Below are positions 38,508-49,446 of a DNA stretch of 64,000 bases, in pieces; position 1 is the stretch's first letter; each line of letters starts with the position of its first letter. Origin of the DNA: Azospirillum rugosum (lineage in GTDB: Bacteria; Pseudomonadota; Alphaproteobacteria; Azospirillales; Azospirillaceae); assembly GCF_017876155.1 (NCBI RefSeq), contig NZ_JAGINP010000034.1, positions 21,919-85,918 of the forward strand, in the 5' to 3' direction. The notes under the pieces were generated by a model, which saw only the letters and a program-made list of their open reading frames with translations, did not search any database and was not told where the DNA came from. The position numbers and the translations under genes are program-made.

Positions 38508-38746
38508 GGGCGTGTCCCAGCCTTCGATTCGACGGCGCGGCCGTCTCCGGCGGGAATCCATAGCCGGAAAGGATCGTGCGCTTCAATCGGCGGCGCCGTG
38601 CAAGGGGAGGGCGGTGGTTGAGACAAATCGAACAGCGCCGCCCGATATGGGTTGACCGCCCTTTCGGATTGAGTAGAACCAGCGGAGGAATGGGCGGGAT
38701 TCACCAGTTTCCGCCCGACAACATGGCCATCGGAGCCGGACCAACG

Positions 38747-39514
38747 ATGATTCGCCAGCGCGCCGCTCTTCGCTTCCCGTCCCTGACCTTGAGCCGTGCC
38801 GTCGCCGCCGGCCTCGCCGTGCTGATCGCCGGCGCTGCCATGCCCGCCGCCGCCAAGGAAGCGGCCAAGCCGGCCGCGGCGAAGGCCACCTCGAAGTCCA
38901 CCGCCAAGGCATCCTCCGCCAAGTCGACCGCGGGCAAGTCGTCCGCCTGCTACAGCGAGGCCGAACACGCGGCCGAGCAGCTGATCCGCATGCACACGGA
39001 GATGATGGTGGTCGGCCTGACCTGCCAGCAGGTCATGCCGGACAAGAAGCCGTTCAACCTGTACCAGGATTTCACGATCAAGAACCGCTCGCTGGTGTCC
39101 AATTCGGAAGCGGCGTTGATCGACCATTTCCGCAAGCACAGCTCCGGCAACCCGACCCGCCAATTCGACATGTACCGCACCGAGCTGGCCAACGAGATCA
39201 GCCGCCGCGCGGCCGTGATCGGGACGGGCGGTTATTGCGCCAATTTCGTGGACCGTTCGAAGACCGCGATGGAGCTGACTCCGGACGATCTGCGCGTCCT
39301 GACCGCGGATGAAAAAAACGCCGGGCTGATGCAATTGTCGGCAAAGCCGCTGTGCGGCGTCCAGGTCGTCAGCAATCCCGACGCCCCCATCGAGACCGCC
39401 CAGGCCCCGACCACCCGGACGGCCAAGCCGAAGTCGACCGGAAAGACTACGGCGAAGGCGCCGGGCAAGCCGAAAGTTGCGGACAAGGCCCAGGTGGTGT
39501 CCGCGAAGCGCTGA
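38747..39514 (+). CDS. Exported hypothetical protein with Lys/Ala-rich ends
   Basis: From the ATG at 38747 the 255-residue product has a signal peptide (FPSLTLSRAVAAGLAVLIAG, cleavage near PAAAK). A lysine/alanine/serine-rich segment follows, then a central domain with four cysteines (CYSEAEH, LTCQQVM, GGYCANFVD, KPLCGVQ), and a second Lys/Ala/Thr-rich tail. The four cysteines may form disulfides. The basic ends could bind nucleic acid or the cell wall, but that is inference. ATGs at 38690 and 38723 are alternative starts. No family is recognised. Confidence 0.65.
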   Translation: MIRQRAALRFPSLTLSRAVAAGLAVLIAGAAMPAAAKEAAKPAAAKATSKSTAKASSAKSTAGKSSACYSEAEHAAEQLIRMHTEMMVVGLTCQQVMPDKKPFNLYQDFTIKNRSLVSNSEAALIDHFRKHSSGNPTRQFDMYRTELANEISRRAAVIGTGGYCANFVDRSKTAMELTPDDLRVLTADEKNAGLMQLSAKPLCGVQVVSNPDAPIETAQAPTTRTAKPKSTGKTTAKAPGKPKVADKAQVVSAKR

Positions 39515-39549
39515 GCGGTTCGTCCGACAGCGGTTGGCATGGCCGTTGC

Positions 39550-39585
39550 AAAGCCCTTCCCGTCACATCGGGGAGGGCTTTTTTC
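39550..39585 (+). terminator. Rho-independent terminator
   Basis: AAAGCCCTTCCC and GGGGAGGGCTTTTTT pair with a short loop and a U-tract, about 35 bases after the stop of the exported protein gene. Confidence 0.85.
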
Positions 39586-39877
39586 ATGCCTTGGGACTTT
39601 CGTCATGGTTGATTGCAAGTGCAAATTTCTCAAAACAGGCTTGAATCGATATTGCAAATTCGCTGAAAATTGGTATTACCGCAGATAGAGTGAGGGTTTG
39701 CCCTCTTGCCCTGTCCAAACAGGGTGGGCTAACGTTCCGGCTAGACAACAATCTTGGCCCCGCGCCTAGTCGCACGGGTAAGCCAGTTCGGGGAGTGGCT
39801 GTTCACGTGACCGGTGTACTGAGCGTGCCCGTCTCGCACGCCCGTGCCTTTGCATCGCGCTAAGGCGAGGTGAGACG
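39586..39877 (+). promoter_or_regulatory. livH promoter and long leader
   Basis: TTGCAA (39652-39657), a 16-base spacer and TATTAC (39674-39679) form a probable promoter in an AT-rich stretch. The resulting leader of about 190 bases holds a small hairpin (CCCTGT at 39709-39714 with ACAGGG at 39719-39724). No obvious leader peptide rich in Leu, Ile or Val was found. A good ribosome-binding site, GAGGTGAG, precedes livH. Confidence 0.45.
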
Positions 39878-40783
<906 letters not shown>

Positions 40784-40784
40784 G

Positions 40785-42302
40785 ATGACCGCGCTCTCCG
40801 TGTCTTCCCCGCGGTCCATCGCCTGGCCCGCGATCCTCAAGGAGGCGGCCATCACCGCCTTCGTCGCGCTGCTCCTTACCGTGCCGCTGGTCGGTCTGCG
40901 CACCGTCGACCGTCCCACCGGCCTCGGGCTGGAGACGCGCTGGGCCGAGGTCGCCGCCGCCGTCGGGCTGGTCTTCCTCGGCCGCCTCGGCCTCTGCCTG
41001 ATCCGCGACGGGCAGCCGACGGTGGTGCTGGTGCTCGCCGCCGCCGCCACGGCCGCCGGCTTCCTCATCCAGATGCCGACCGAGGCGCTGCGCGTCATCC
41101 TGATCGCCGGCGGCGCCATCATCGCCATCCGCGCCGCCATCGCCATCCGCACCGGCCGCTCCAAGCTGAGCCAGGCGGAGCGCGACCAGCGCATGGACCG
41201 CATCGCCGCCAAGGTGCAGCACGCCTCGCGCTGGCTGGGGCCGATCGCCGTCGTCGTGGCGCTCGCCTTCCCGATGACGCCGCTGGCCGACCGCCAGCTG
41301 CTCGATATCGGCATCCTGCTGCTCACCTACATCATGCTCGGCTGGGGCCTGAACATCGTCGTCGGCCTCGCCGGCCTGCTCGACCTCGGCTATGTCGCCT
41401 TCTACGCGGTCGGCGCCTATTCCTACGCGCTGCTCGCCCATTATTTCGGCCTCAGCTTCTGGGTCTGCCTGCCGCTGGCCGGCCTGCTGGCCGCCGGCTC
41501 CGGCGTGCTGCTGGGCTTCCCGGTGCTGCGCCTGCGCGGCGACTATTTCGCCATCGTCACGCTCGGCTTCGGCGAGATCATCCGCATCATCCTGGTCAAC
41601 TGGTACCAGTTCACCGGCGGCCCCAACGGCATCTCCGGCATCCCGCGCCCGAGCTTCTTCGGCGTCGCCGACTTCGTGCGCAGCCCGCCGGAGGGCACGC
41701 TGGCCTTTCACGAGATGTTCGGGCTGGAGTTCAGCCCGCTGCACCGCATCGTCTTCCTCTACTACTTGATCCTGGTGCTGGCGCTGGTGGTGAACGTCTT
41801 CACCCTGCGCATCCGGAAGCTGCCGCTCGGCCGCGCCTGGGAGGCGCTGCGCGAGGACGACATCGCCTGCGCGTCCCTGGGCATCAACCGCACCAACATG
41901 AAGCTGGCCGCCTTCGCCATCGCGGCGATGTTCGGCGGCTTCGCCGGCTCCTTCTTCGCCACCCGCCAGGGCTTCATCAGCCCGGAGAGCTTCACCTTCA
42001 TCGAATCGGCGATCATCCTCGCCATCGTGGTGCTGGGCGGCATGGGCAGCCAGATCGGCGTGGTGGTGGCGACCCTGCTCGTCATCGGCCTGCCCGAGGC
42101 CTTCCGCGAACTGGCTGATTACCGCATGCTGGCCTTCGGTATGGGCATGGTCCTGATCATGCTGTGGCGCCCGCGCGGCCTGCTCGCCCACCGCGATCCC
42201 ACCATTCTCCTCTACGGCCGCAACGGCAAGGGTGCCGGCGGAGCCGCCGCCGGCACGGCCGCGGCCGGCGGCCAAGGCATCGCCGGGGGGAGGGCGAAGT
42301 GA
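40785..42302 (+). CDS. livM: Branched-chain amino acid ABC transporter permease LivM
   Basis: The second permease has 505 residues, longer than the roughly 300-residue minimum. The extra N-terminal part (about residues 1-165) carries further hydrophobic helices and a charged loop (SKLSQAERDQRMDR), matching the LivHM N-terminal extension DUF3382. The core shows GWGLNIVVGLAGLLDLGYVA, coupling loop LGRAWEALREDDIACASLGI and VLGGMGSQIGVV. The C-terminus is Gly/Ala-rich. The stop overlaps the livG start by one base. Confidence 0.93.
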   Translation: MTALSVSSPRSIAWPAILKEAAITAFVALLLTVPLVGLRTVDRPTGLGLETRWAEVAAAVGLVFLGRLGLCLIRDGQPTVVLVLAAAATAAGFLIQMPTEALRVILIAGGAIIAIRAAIAIRTGRSKLSQAERDQRMDRIAAKVQHASRWLGPIAVVVALAFPMTPLADRQLLDIGILLLTYIMLGWGLNIVVGLAGLLDLGYVAFYAVGAYSYALLAHYFGLSFWVCLPLAGLLAAGSGVLLGFPVLRLRGDYFAIVTLGFGEIIRIILVNWYQFTGGPNGISGIPRPSFFGVADFVRSPPEGTLAFHEMFGLEFSPLHRIVFLYYLILVLALVVNVFTLRIRKLPLGRAWEALREDDIACASLGINRTNMKLAAFAIAAMFGGFAGSFFATRQGFISPESFTFIESAIILAIVVLGGMGSQIGVVVATLLVIGLPEAFRELADYRMLAFGMGMVLIMLWRPRGLLAHRDPTILLYGRNGKGAGGAAAGTAAAGGQGIAGGRAK

Positions 42303-43198
42303 TGACGGACCTGTCCATGACGAAAACGCCCCTGCTGACGGTCGAACACCTGACCATGCGCTTCGGCGGCTTGGTGGCGAACAGCGACGTTTCCTTCGTC
42401 GCCAACAACGCCGAGATCACCGCGATCATCGGGCCGAACGGTGCGGGCAAGACCACGCTGTTCAACTGCATCACGGGCTTCTACACCCCGACGGTCGGCC
42501 GGCTGACGCTGCGCCACCCCGACGGCAAGGAGTTCCTGCTGGAGCGGATGCCGGGCTATCGCATCTCGCAGCAGGCCAGCGTCGCGCGCACTTTCCAGAA
42601 CATCCGCCTGTTCGGCGGCATGAGCGTGCTGGAGAACCTGGTCGTCGCCCAGCACAACAAGCTGATCCGGGCGTCGGGCTTCTCCATCGCCGGCCTGCTT
42701 GGTTTGCCGAGCTACCGCAAGGCGGAGAGCGAGGCGATCGACCTGGCCAAATACTGGCTGGACCGCGTGCGCCTGCTCGACTTCGCCGACTGGTCGGCGG
42801 GCAATCTTCCCTATGGCGCGCAGCGCCGGCTGGAGATTGCGCGCGCCATGTGCACGGAGCCAGTGCTGCTGTGCCTGGACGAGCCGGCGGCGGGCCTGAA
42901 CCCGCGCGAGTCGGGCGAACTGGCCGAGCTGCTGACCTTCATCCGGGACGATCACAAGACGGGCGTGCTGCTGATCGAGCACGACATGAGCGTGGTGATG
43001 CGGATCTCCGACCACGTCGTGGTGCTCGACTACGGGCGCAAGATCTCCGACGGCGATCCGGCCTTCGTGAAGAACGACCCGGCGGTGATCCGCGCCTATC
43101 TGGGCGAGGACGAGGACGCAGAGCTGCCGGCGGAGGTCGCCAACGATTTGCCGGAGGTGGCCCAGAACGATGTGAAGCGAGCGGAAGAGGGGGCCTGA
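42302..43198 (+). CDS. livG: Branched-chain amino acid ABC transporter ATP-binding protein LivG
   Basis: The 298-residue ATPase has Walker A GPNGAGKTT, the LivG-specific FQNIRLFGGMSVLENLVVAQ Q-loop region, a degenerate signature at LPYGAQRRLEIARAM, Walker B LLCLDEPAAGLNP and the switch histidine in LLIEHDMSVVM. An acidic C-terminal extension (EDEDAELPAEVANDLPEVAQ) goes beyond the usual 255 residues. The ATG at 42302 overlaps the livM stop. A longer frame upstream is a shadow of livM. Confidence 0.94.
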   Translation: MTDLSMTKTPLLTVEHLTMRFGGLVANSDVSFVANNAEITAIIGPNGAGKTTLFNCITGFYTPTVGRLTLRHPDGKEFLLERMPGYRISQQASVARTFQNIRLFGGMSVLENLVVAQHNKLIRASGFSIAGLLGLPSYRKAESEAIDLAKYWLDRVRLLDFADWSAGNLPYGAQRRLEIARAMCTEPVLLCLDEPAAGLNPRESGELAELLTFIRDDHKTGVLLIEHDMSVVMRISDHVVVLDYGRKISDGDPAFVKNDPAVIRAYLGEDEDAELPAEVANDLPEVAQNDVKRAEEGA

Positions 43199-43202
43199 GG
43201 CC

Positions 43203-43912
<710 letters not shown>

Positions 43913-43913
<1 letters not shown>

Positions 43914-44272
43914 TGGACGGCATTCTCGGTTCATCGCTGCCCGTCTTCCTGGGCGTGACGGTGCTGGTGTTCGGCGGCTGCGGCATCCTGACCGGGCAGA
44001 CGCTGGCGGAGGGTTGGAAGCCGCTGCGGCTGGCGCTCGCCTACATCCTGCTTCTGGGGCTGGGCGACCGGTTCCTGGTCTGGGGCCTGTTCGGCGGGCA
44101 GCTGCTGTCGCTGTACGGATTCGTCGTCCACACCGTGGTCATCGGCGCCATCACGCTGACGGCCTACCGCATTGCGGTGGCGCGGCGCATGGTCTCCCAA
44201 TATCCTTGGTTGTATGAGCGCTCCGGTCCGTTCGGCTGGCGCGAGCGCGTCGGCGGCACGCTCGCCGAATAA
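43913..44272 (+). CDS. DUF6867 membrane protein of the Liv cluster
   Basis: This 119-residue protein has three to four hydrophobic helices (LPVFLGVTVLVFGGCGILTG, LALAYILLLGLGDRFLVWGL, VVHTVVIGAITLTAYRIAV) and ends QYPWLYERSGPFGWRERVG. It matches the DUF6867 family that accompanies liv genes in alphaproteobacteria. It overlaps livF, so it is co-translated with the transporter and is probably an accessory membrane subunit, though its role is unknown. Confidence 0.85.
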
Positions 44273-44315
44273 TGCGTCTTTCCTCCTATCCGAAGAGGAT
44301 AGTTGGTCTGGTGAA

Positions 44316-44336
44316 ACTGTCGCAGTCCGCGACAGT
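44316..44336. promoter_or_regulatory. Dyad ahead of livK
   Basis: ACTGTCGC (44316-44323) and GCGACAGT (44329-44336) are perfect 8-base inverted repeats with a 5-base loop. A possible -10 box, TATAGT, follows at 44342-44347. A second small hairpin (CTATCC at 44286-44291, GGATAG at 44297-44302) lies just upstream. Either an operator for a separate livK promoter or a processing/stabilising hairpin is possible. Confidence 0.45.
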
Positions 44337-44446
44337 GGAGGTATAGTAGAACCTTAAGAACGCCGGGCGTGCCCCTTCCGGGCCGTCCGGTGGCACGACC
44401 CCGCGGGTCCCCGCGTGACGACTCATAACAGGGAGCCAACGAAACC

Positions 44447-45550
<1,104 letters not shown>

Positions 45551-45559
45551 GCGCTCCGC

Positions 45560-45589
45560 CCCTGCGCCCGCCGCGAGGTGGGCGCAGGG
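45560..45589 (+). terminator. Hairpin after livK
   Basis: CCCTGCGCCC (45560-45569) and GGGCGCAGGG (45580-45589) are perfect 10-base arms, starting 10 bases after the stop. There is no U-tract, so it may protect the livK transcript end. Confidence 0.6.
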
Positions 45590-45629
45590 CAAGCCTTATG
45601 CCCGTCGCAGGACGGGCGCGCACGCAACG

Positions 45630-45660
45630 AAGGCCCGGCGGATCACCGTCGGGCCTTTGT
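45630..45660 (+). terminator. Rho-independent terminator
   Basis: AAGGCCCGGCGG and CCGTCGGGCCTTT form a hairpin ending in a short T-rich run. It would end transcription from livK and, read on the other strand, from the convergent small gene. Confidence 0.7.
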
Positions 45661-45672
45661 CATTTGTGTGGT

Positions 45673-45987
45673 TTACGGTCTCAGCCCTTCCGCCATCGGC
45701 GCAGCGGCGGCGGCCGCTGGAGCCGGCATGCGCGGAGTCCGCTCGGCCAGCAGGCGTTCCGACGCACGCATAACGTCGCGCCAGAAGGCGGCGGCTCTGA
45801 GATTGTTGGCAGCCGTGAGTTCGACGAGGCGCACGCGGCTGATGCGGATTGCGGAGTCGCCCAGCTCTTCCACCAGGCGAGTCGCGAACAGAAGCACATC
45901 GTGGTCGATCTTCATGCGCTCCAGAACGGTTGCGCCGCAAAAAGGTTCCCCGACAGCGGAGTTCGTAGCGGCAGAGGAGGAAAGCAT
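45673..45987 (-). CDS. Small hypothetical helical protein
   Basis: A 104-residue frame begins at 45987 (MLSSSAATNSAVGEPFCGAT). A start at 45915 (MKIDHDVLLFATRLVEELGD), with TGGAG just ahead, would give 80 residues and may be the real one. The core continues SAIRISRVRLVELTAANNLR, AAAFWRDVMRASERLL, then an alanine/proline-rich tail. It appears soluble and helical. No family is recognised. Confidence 0.5.
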   Translation of the reverse strand: MLSSSAATNSAVGEPFCGATVLERMKIDHDVLLFATRLVEELGDSAIRISRVRLVELTAANNLRAAAFWRDVMRASERLLAERTPRMPAPAAAAAAPMAEGLRP

Positions 45988-46197
45988 GTCATGACTTGTG
46001 CGCTGCACACAAGACTGGAGCGGCCTTTCGGATGGCGGAGATGTTGCAACACCGCTACATTCCCCGGCCGGAGCGTTCCTGTCCCATAACGGACACTCGC
46101 CAGAACGGTCCCGTTTGGTGTTTCTATGGCGTTGTTTGAGCGCGGTGCCGGGCCGGAAGGCGTGGGCCCGGAATTCCAGGGTGTCGGAGAAGTGGAT

Positions 46198-46410
46198 ATG
46201 CGCAGAAAGCGCGAAGTCGTCGAAGGCCAGTTGTTTCGGAAGCTTGGGCCCGGCGGCGGGATTTGGGAAGTCATCGCAGTGCGCAAGGACGGTTTGGGCA
46301 CGCAGCACGCCCAGATGCAGCGCGCGGACGATCCCAAGACCCTGAAGACGCTGGCCGTGTCGACCCTGCTCGACCCCAGCCAGTTCGAAATGGTCACCGA
46401 GCCGCAATAG
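46198..46410 (+). CDS. Small hypothetical protein
   Basis: The ATG at 46198, six bases after GGAGAAG, gives 70 residues (MRRKREVVEGQLFRKLGPGG, then GIWEVIAVRKDGLGTQHAQM). The strand-rich pattern VEGQLFRKL...WEVIAVRKDG...HAQMQRADDPK looks like a small beta-barrel domain. An upstream ATG at 46126 would add 24 residues without a ribosome-binding site. The family is unknown. A GC-rich hairpin at 46418-46438 follows. Confidence 0.55.
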   Translation: MRRKREVVEGQLFRKLGPGGGIWEVIAVRKDGLGTQHAQMQRADDPKTLKTLAVSTLLDPSQFEMVTEPQ

Positions 46411-46881
46411 GCCGGATGGCTCCGGTCAGGCCGGAGCCGCGAGCCGGCGGTGCTTGGGGAATGCCGACACGATCACCCCGCGCTTCACATGGCGCAAGGG
46501 GTGGGGCAAAGGCGGACGCCCCCTTAATAGTTCCGCGCCCACCCAATGAGTGCTCCATCGACCGGTTTGACAGTCAATGGACAGTCGACGCCATCGTTTG
46601 ATGGCCCGATCATTCGGGGCGCTCCTTTCCCAATCCCGCAGGCGTGCAGAAATGCAACAGGGTTGGGGTTCTTACCACAGGGGCCTTGTGACGCGGCGGG
46701 CTTGCTGATATCTGGAGTCAAGAACACTCAACCGCCGACGGATTGCGGCGGGCCTGCCTCTCGGCGGTGCGGGAAGACGAAGCTTCGGGTTCTCCCCCCT
46801 GGGCGTACCGTCATTCTCGTGTCGGCGTCGGCGCCTCGGTTGTACTGGCCCAACAGCGCCGTCAACAAGGGAAAGAAGAAA
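46411..46881. other. Intergenic region upstream of the OmpA-family gene
   Basis: This gap of about 470 bases begins with a hairpin (GGCTCCGG at 46418-46425 with CCGGAGCC at 46431-46438). It contains TTGACA at 46567-46572 but no good -10 box at the proper distance. A long untranslated leader for an abundant porin is plausible. The frame open through this region ahead of the OmpA gene is not considered coding. Confidence 0.4.
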
Positions 46882-47904
46882 ATGACTCTGCGTGGGATCC
46901 TGCTCGGCACCGCCGTTGCGATGTTGCTGCCGACCGCCGCCATGGCTGCTTCCGAGGGCTTTTACGTCGGCGCCGGCGCCGGCGTGAACTGGACCGAGGA
47001 CTCCAAGTTCCGCTTTGAGGGCACGAACACCAACGCCAAGTCCGATTACAAGATCGGCGGCATCGGCGATATCTCCGCCGGCTATGCGACCTCCTACGGT
47101 CTGCGTCCGGAGCTGGAGTTCGCGTGGCGTTGGCGCAACTCGGTCGACAGCACGTCGAGCAACTCGGCCGCCTTCAATGGCGCCGGCGGCAAGGCCAGCT
47201 CGATCGCCTTCATGGGCAACCTGCTGTACGACATCAACACCGGCACGGCCTTCACCCCGTACATCGGCGCCGGCGCCGGTATCGCGCAGGTCCGCCAGGA
47301 AGTCGGCCCGCTGAGCGACCGTGACTGGGTCTTCGCCTACCAGGGCATCGCCGGCGTCTCCTACGGCCTGACCAACAATCTGGCCCTGACGCTGGATTAC
47401 CGTTACTTCGCCACGCTGGACCCGAAGTATGACTTCGGCCCCGTCACGGTGAAGGGCGAGTACACCAACCACACCATCCTTGCCGGCCTGCGCTACACCT
47501 TCGGCGGCCCGGCCGCGACGCCGGCCGCCGCTCCGGTCGCCCCGGCCGCTCCGGTCCAGGCCCAGCCGCAGACCGAGTACCTGGTGTTCTTCGACTGGGA
47601 CAAGGCCAACATCACCCCGGTGTCGGACAAGATCATCAGCGATGCCGCCGCCGCCGCCGGCAAGGTGCGCGCCGTCAGCATCCACGTGATCGGTCACACG
47701 GACACTTCGGGTTCGCCGGCCTACAACCAGAAGCTCTCGCTGCGCCGCGCCGACGCGGTGAAGAGCGCGCTGGTCGCCAAGGGCGTCTCGGCCAACCAGA
47801 TCACGGTCGAGGGCAAGGGCGAGACCCAGCTCCTGGTGCAGACCGGTGCGAACGTGCGTGAGCCGTCGAACCGCCGCGCGCAGATCCTCATCCGCGTTCA
47901 GTGA
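46882..47904 (+). CDS. OmpA-family outer membrane protein
   Basis: The 340-residue product has a signal peptide (ILLGTAVAMLLPTAAMA, cleavage before ASEGF). An eight-stranded beta-barrel follows, with alternating aromatic strands (GFYVGAGAGVNW, ELEFAWRW, TPYIGAGAGIA, LTLDYRYFATLD, HTILAGLRYTF). A Pro/Ala linker leads to the peptidoglycan-binding OmpA domain (EYLVFFDWDKANITPVS, VIGHTDTSGSPAYNQKLSLR and RADAVKSALVAKGV). It anchors the outer membrane to peptidoglycan. It may correspond to the major OmpA-type protein of Azospirillum, but I cannot confirm that. Confidence 0.92.
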   Translation: MTLRGILLGTAVAMLLPTAAMAASEGFYVGAGAGVNWTEDSKFRFEGTNTNAKSDYKIGGIGDISAGYATSYGLRPELEFAWRWRNSVDSTSSNSAAFNGAGGKASSIAFMGNLLYDINTGTAFTPYIGAGAGIAQVRQEVGPLSDRDWVFAYQGIAGVSYGLTNNLALTLDYRYFATLDPKYDFGPVTVKGEYTNHTILAGLRYTFGGPAATPAAAPVAPAAPVQAQPQTEYLVFFDWDKANITPVSDKIISDAAAAAGKVRAVSIHVIGHTDTSGSPAYNQKLSLRRADAVKSALVAKGVSANQITVEGKGETQLLVQTGANVREPSNRRAQILIRVQ

Positions 47905-47913
47905 TTGGACGAG

Positions 47914-47936
47914 CGGCCCCTTGTCGAAAGGGGCCG
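47914..47936 (+). terminator. Hairpin directly after the OmpA gene
   Basis: CGGCCCCTT and AAGGGGCCG form perfect 9-base arms with a 5-base loop, 10 bases after the stop. Confidence 0.6.
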
Positions 47937-47952
47937 TTGACCGCGAGAACGG

Positions 47953-47983
47953 AAGGGCGTCGCGCTTGCGGCGCCCTTTTCGT
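47953..47983 (+). terminator. Second terminator after the OmpA gene
   Basis: AGGGCGTCG and CGGCGCCCTTTT form a hairpin followed by a short T-run, about 50 bases after the OmpA stop. Tandem terminators suit a highly expressed gene. Confidence 0.65.
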
Positions 47984-48019
47984 GTTTGTAGGTCGACGTT
48001 CCGCACGGAGGCCGGTCCC

Positions 48020-48697
48020 GTGTCCGCCCTGTCCTTGGCCGTGGTCATTCCCACCCTGAACGCCGCCCTGACGCTTGGTGCGACGCTTGCGTCACTGGAA
48101 GGCGGAGTGCGGCGGCTGGTGGTGGCCGACGGCGGATCGGACGATGGCACGCGGGATTTCGCCCGGGCGGTCGGTGCCCTTGTCGTGGAGTCCCCGCGGG
48201 GGCGCGGCGCGCAGCTGGCGGCCGGTGCGGCGGCGGTGACGGAAGATTGGATCCTGTTCCTGCACGCCGACACGCGGCTGGGCGCCGGCTGGCGTCCGGC
48301 TGTGGAGCGGTTCGCGGCCGATCCCGAAAACGCAGGGCGCGCCGGCTATTTCCGTCTGCGCTTCGACACGCCGCATCCGGCGGCGCGACGGGTCGAGCGG
48401 CTCGCCGGTTGGCGCGCGCGGACGCTCGGCCTTCCCTATGGGGATCAGGGCTTGCTGATCACGCGGGCCTTCTACGAATCGCTTGGCGGCTTTCGGCCTC
48501 TGCCGCTGATGGAGGACGTGGAGTTCGTGCGGCGCATCGGGGCCACCAGGCTGCGGGAACTGCCGGTTGACGCGGTGACCTCGGCGGCGCGGTACGAACG
48601 CGATGGGTGGTGGGCGCGGCCCATGCGCAACCTGGCCTGCCTGTCCCTCTACGCAGCGGGGGTTTCCCCGCGCATCATAATGAGGCTTTACGGATGA
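48020..48697 (+). CDS. TIGR04283-type GT2 glycosyltransferase
   Basis: The GTG at 48020, eight bases after GGAGG, gives a 225-residue GT2 enzyme: LAVVIPTLNAALTLGATLAS, VVADGGSDDGTRDFA and LFLHADTRLGAGW, then GDQGLLITRAFYESLGGFRP and LMEDVEFVRRIG. This matches the TIGR04283 family named for arsenosugar biosynthesis by association in other bacteria. It overlaps the next gene by 4 bases. No arsenic methylation or radical-SAM gene is nearby, so the name should not be taken as function. Confidence 0.85.
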   Translation: MSALSLAVVIPTLNAALTLGATLASLEGGVRRLVVADGGSDDGTRDFARAVGALVVESPRGRGAQLAAGAAAVTEDWILFLHADTRLGAGWRPAVERFAADPENAGRAGYFRLRFDTPHPAARRVERLAGWRARTLGLPYGDQGLLITRAFYESLGGFRPLPLMEDVEFVRRIGATRLRELPVDAVTSAARYERDGWWARPMRNLACLSLYAAGVSPRIIMRLYG

Positions 48698-49320
48698 GGC
48701 GGCGCAATCACCTGATCGTCTTCGCCCGACCGCCTCGATTCGGGCGTGGCAAGCGCCGGTTGGCGAAAGGCATCGGGGCTTTCGCCGCGTGGCGCTTCTA
48801 CCGCACGGCCTTATCCGCCCTGCTGCGACGGCTGTCGCGCGATCCCCGCTGGACCCTCTGGCTGGCCGTGACTCCGGACCGGTCGGCGGGGGAACGCGGT
48901 TGGCCGGTGCGAACGCGACGGGTCGGGCAGGGTAAGGGTGACCTCGGGCAACGGATGGCGCGGGCTCTCGGCGAGCGCCCTTGCGGGTCGGTGGTGCTGA
49001 TCGGCAGCGACATTCCGGGCATCCAGCCGGCGGACATCGCCGCGGCCTTTCGCAGCCTCGGCCGGAACGATTTTGTGTTCGGGCCGGCGCGTGACGGCGG
49101 CTACTGGCTGGTGGGCGCCCGGCGCACCGCGGCCTTGCCGCGAACCCTGTTCGCCGGCGTGCGCTGGTCGACGCCGCACGCCTTGGCCGACACGGTCGCC
49201 GGGTTGCCGCCTGGCACCAAGGTCGGGCTGGTCGCCACGATGGAGGACGTGGACGATCACGAGTCATACCGGCGGGTGTGGTTGGACGGCGGGCACGGAC
49301 GAGCGCGGCGCAAAAGGTAG
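48694..49320 (+). CDS. TIGR04282/DUF2064-type nucleotidyl- or glycosyltransferase
   Basis: The 208-residue protein begins RNHLIVFARPPRFGRGKRRL and contains GDLGQRMARAL, VVLIGSDIPGI, FGPARDGGYWLVGAR and VGLVATMEDVDDHESYRRV, the pattern of DUF2064 (TIGR04282), a nucleotidyltransferase-like fold. It overlaps the preceding GT2 gene, and this gene pair recurs widely. Together they probably make and transfer an activated sugar or related group. Confidence 0.85.
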   Translation: MRRRNHLIVFARPPRFGRGKRRLAKGIGAFAAWRFYRTALSALLRRLSRDPRWTLWLAVTPDRSAGERGWPVRTRRVGQGKGDLGQRMARALGERPCGSVVLIGSDIPGIQPADIAAAFRSLGRNDFVFGPARDGGYWLVGARRTAALPRTLFAGVRWSTPHALADTVAGLPPGTKVGLVATMEDVDDHESYRRVWLDGGHGRARRKR

Positions 49321-49446
49321 GGAAAATGCGCATCAACTGTGGCGTGAAGCGCCCGGTCGGCGTATGACGTCCATACCGAAGTCCGCACTTTGGTCCGAGA
49401 TGCCCGACACGGCCCCCGACACCGACTCTGACACGCAGGTATCGCC

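Noticed and set aside
46546..46881. N-terminal extension of the OmpA-family gene
   Set aside because: It would place more than 100 unrelated residues ahead of a perfect signal peptide that begins at 46882.
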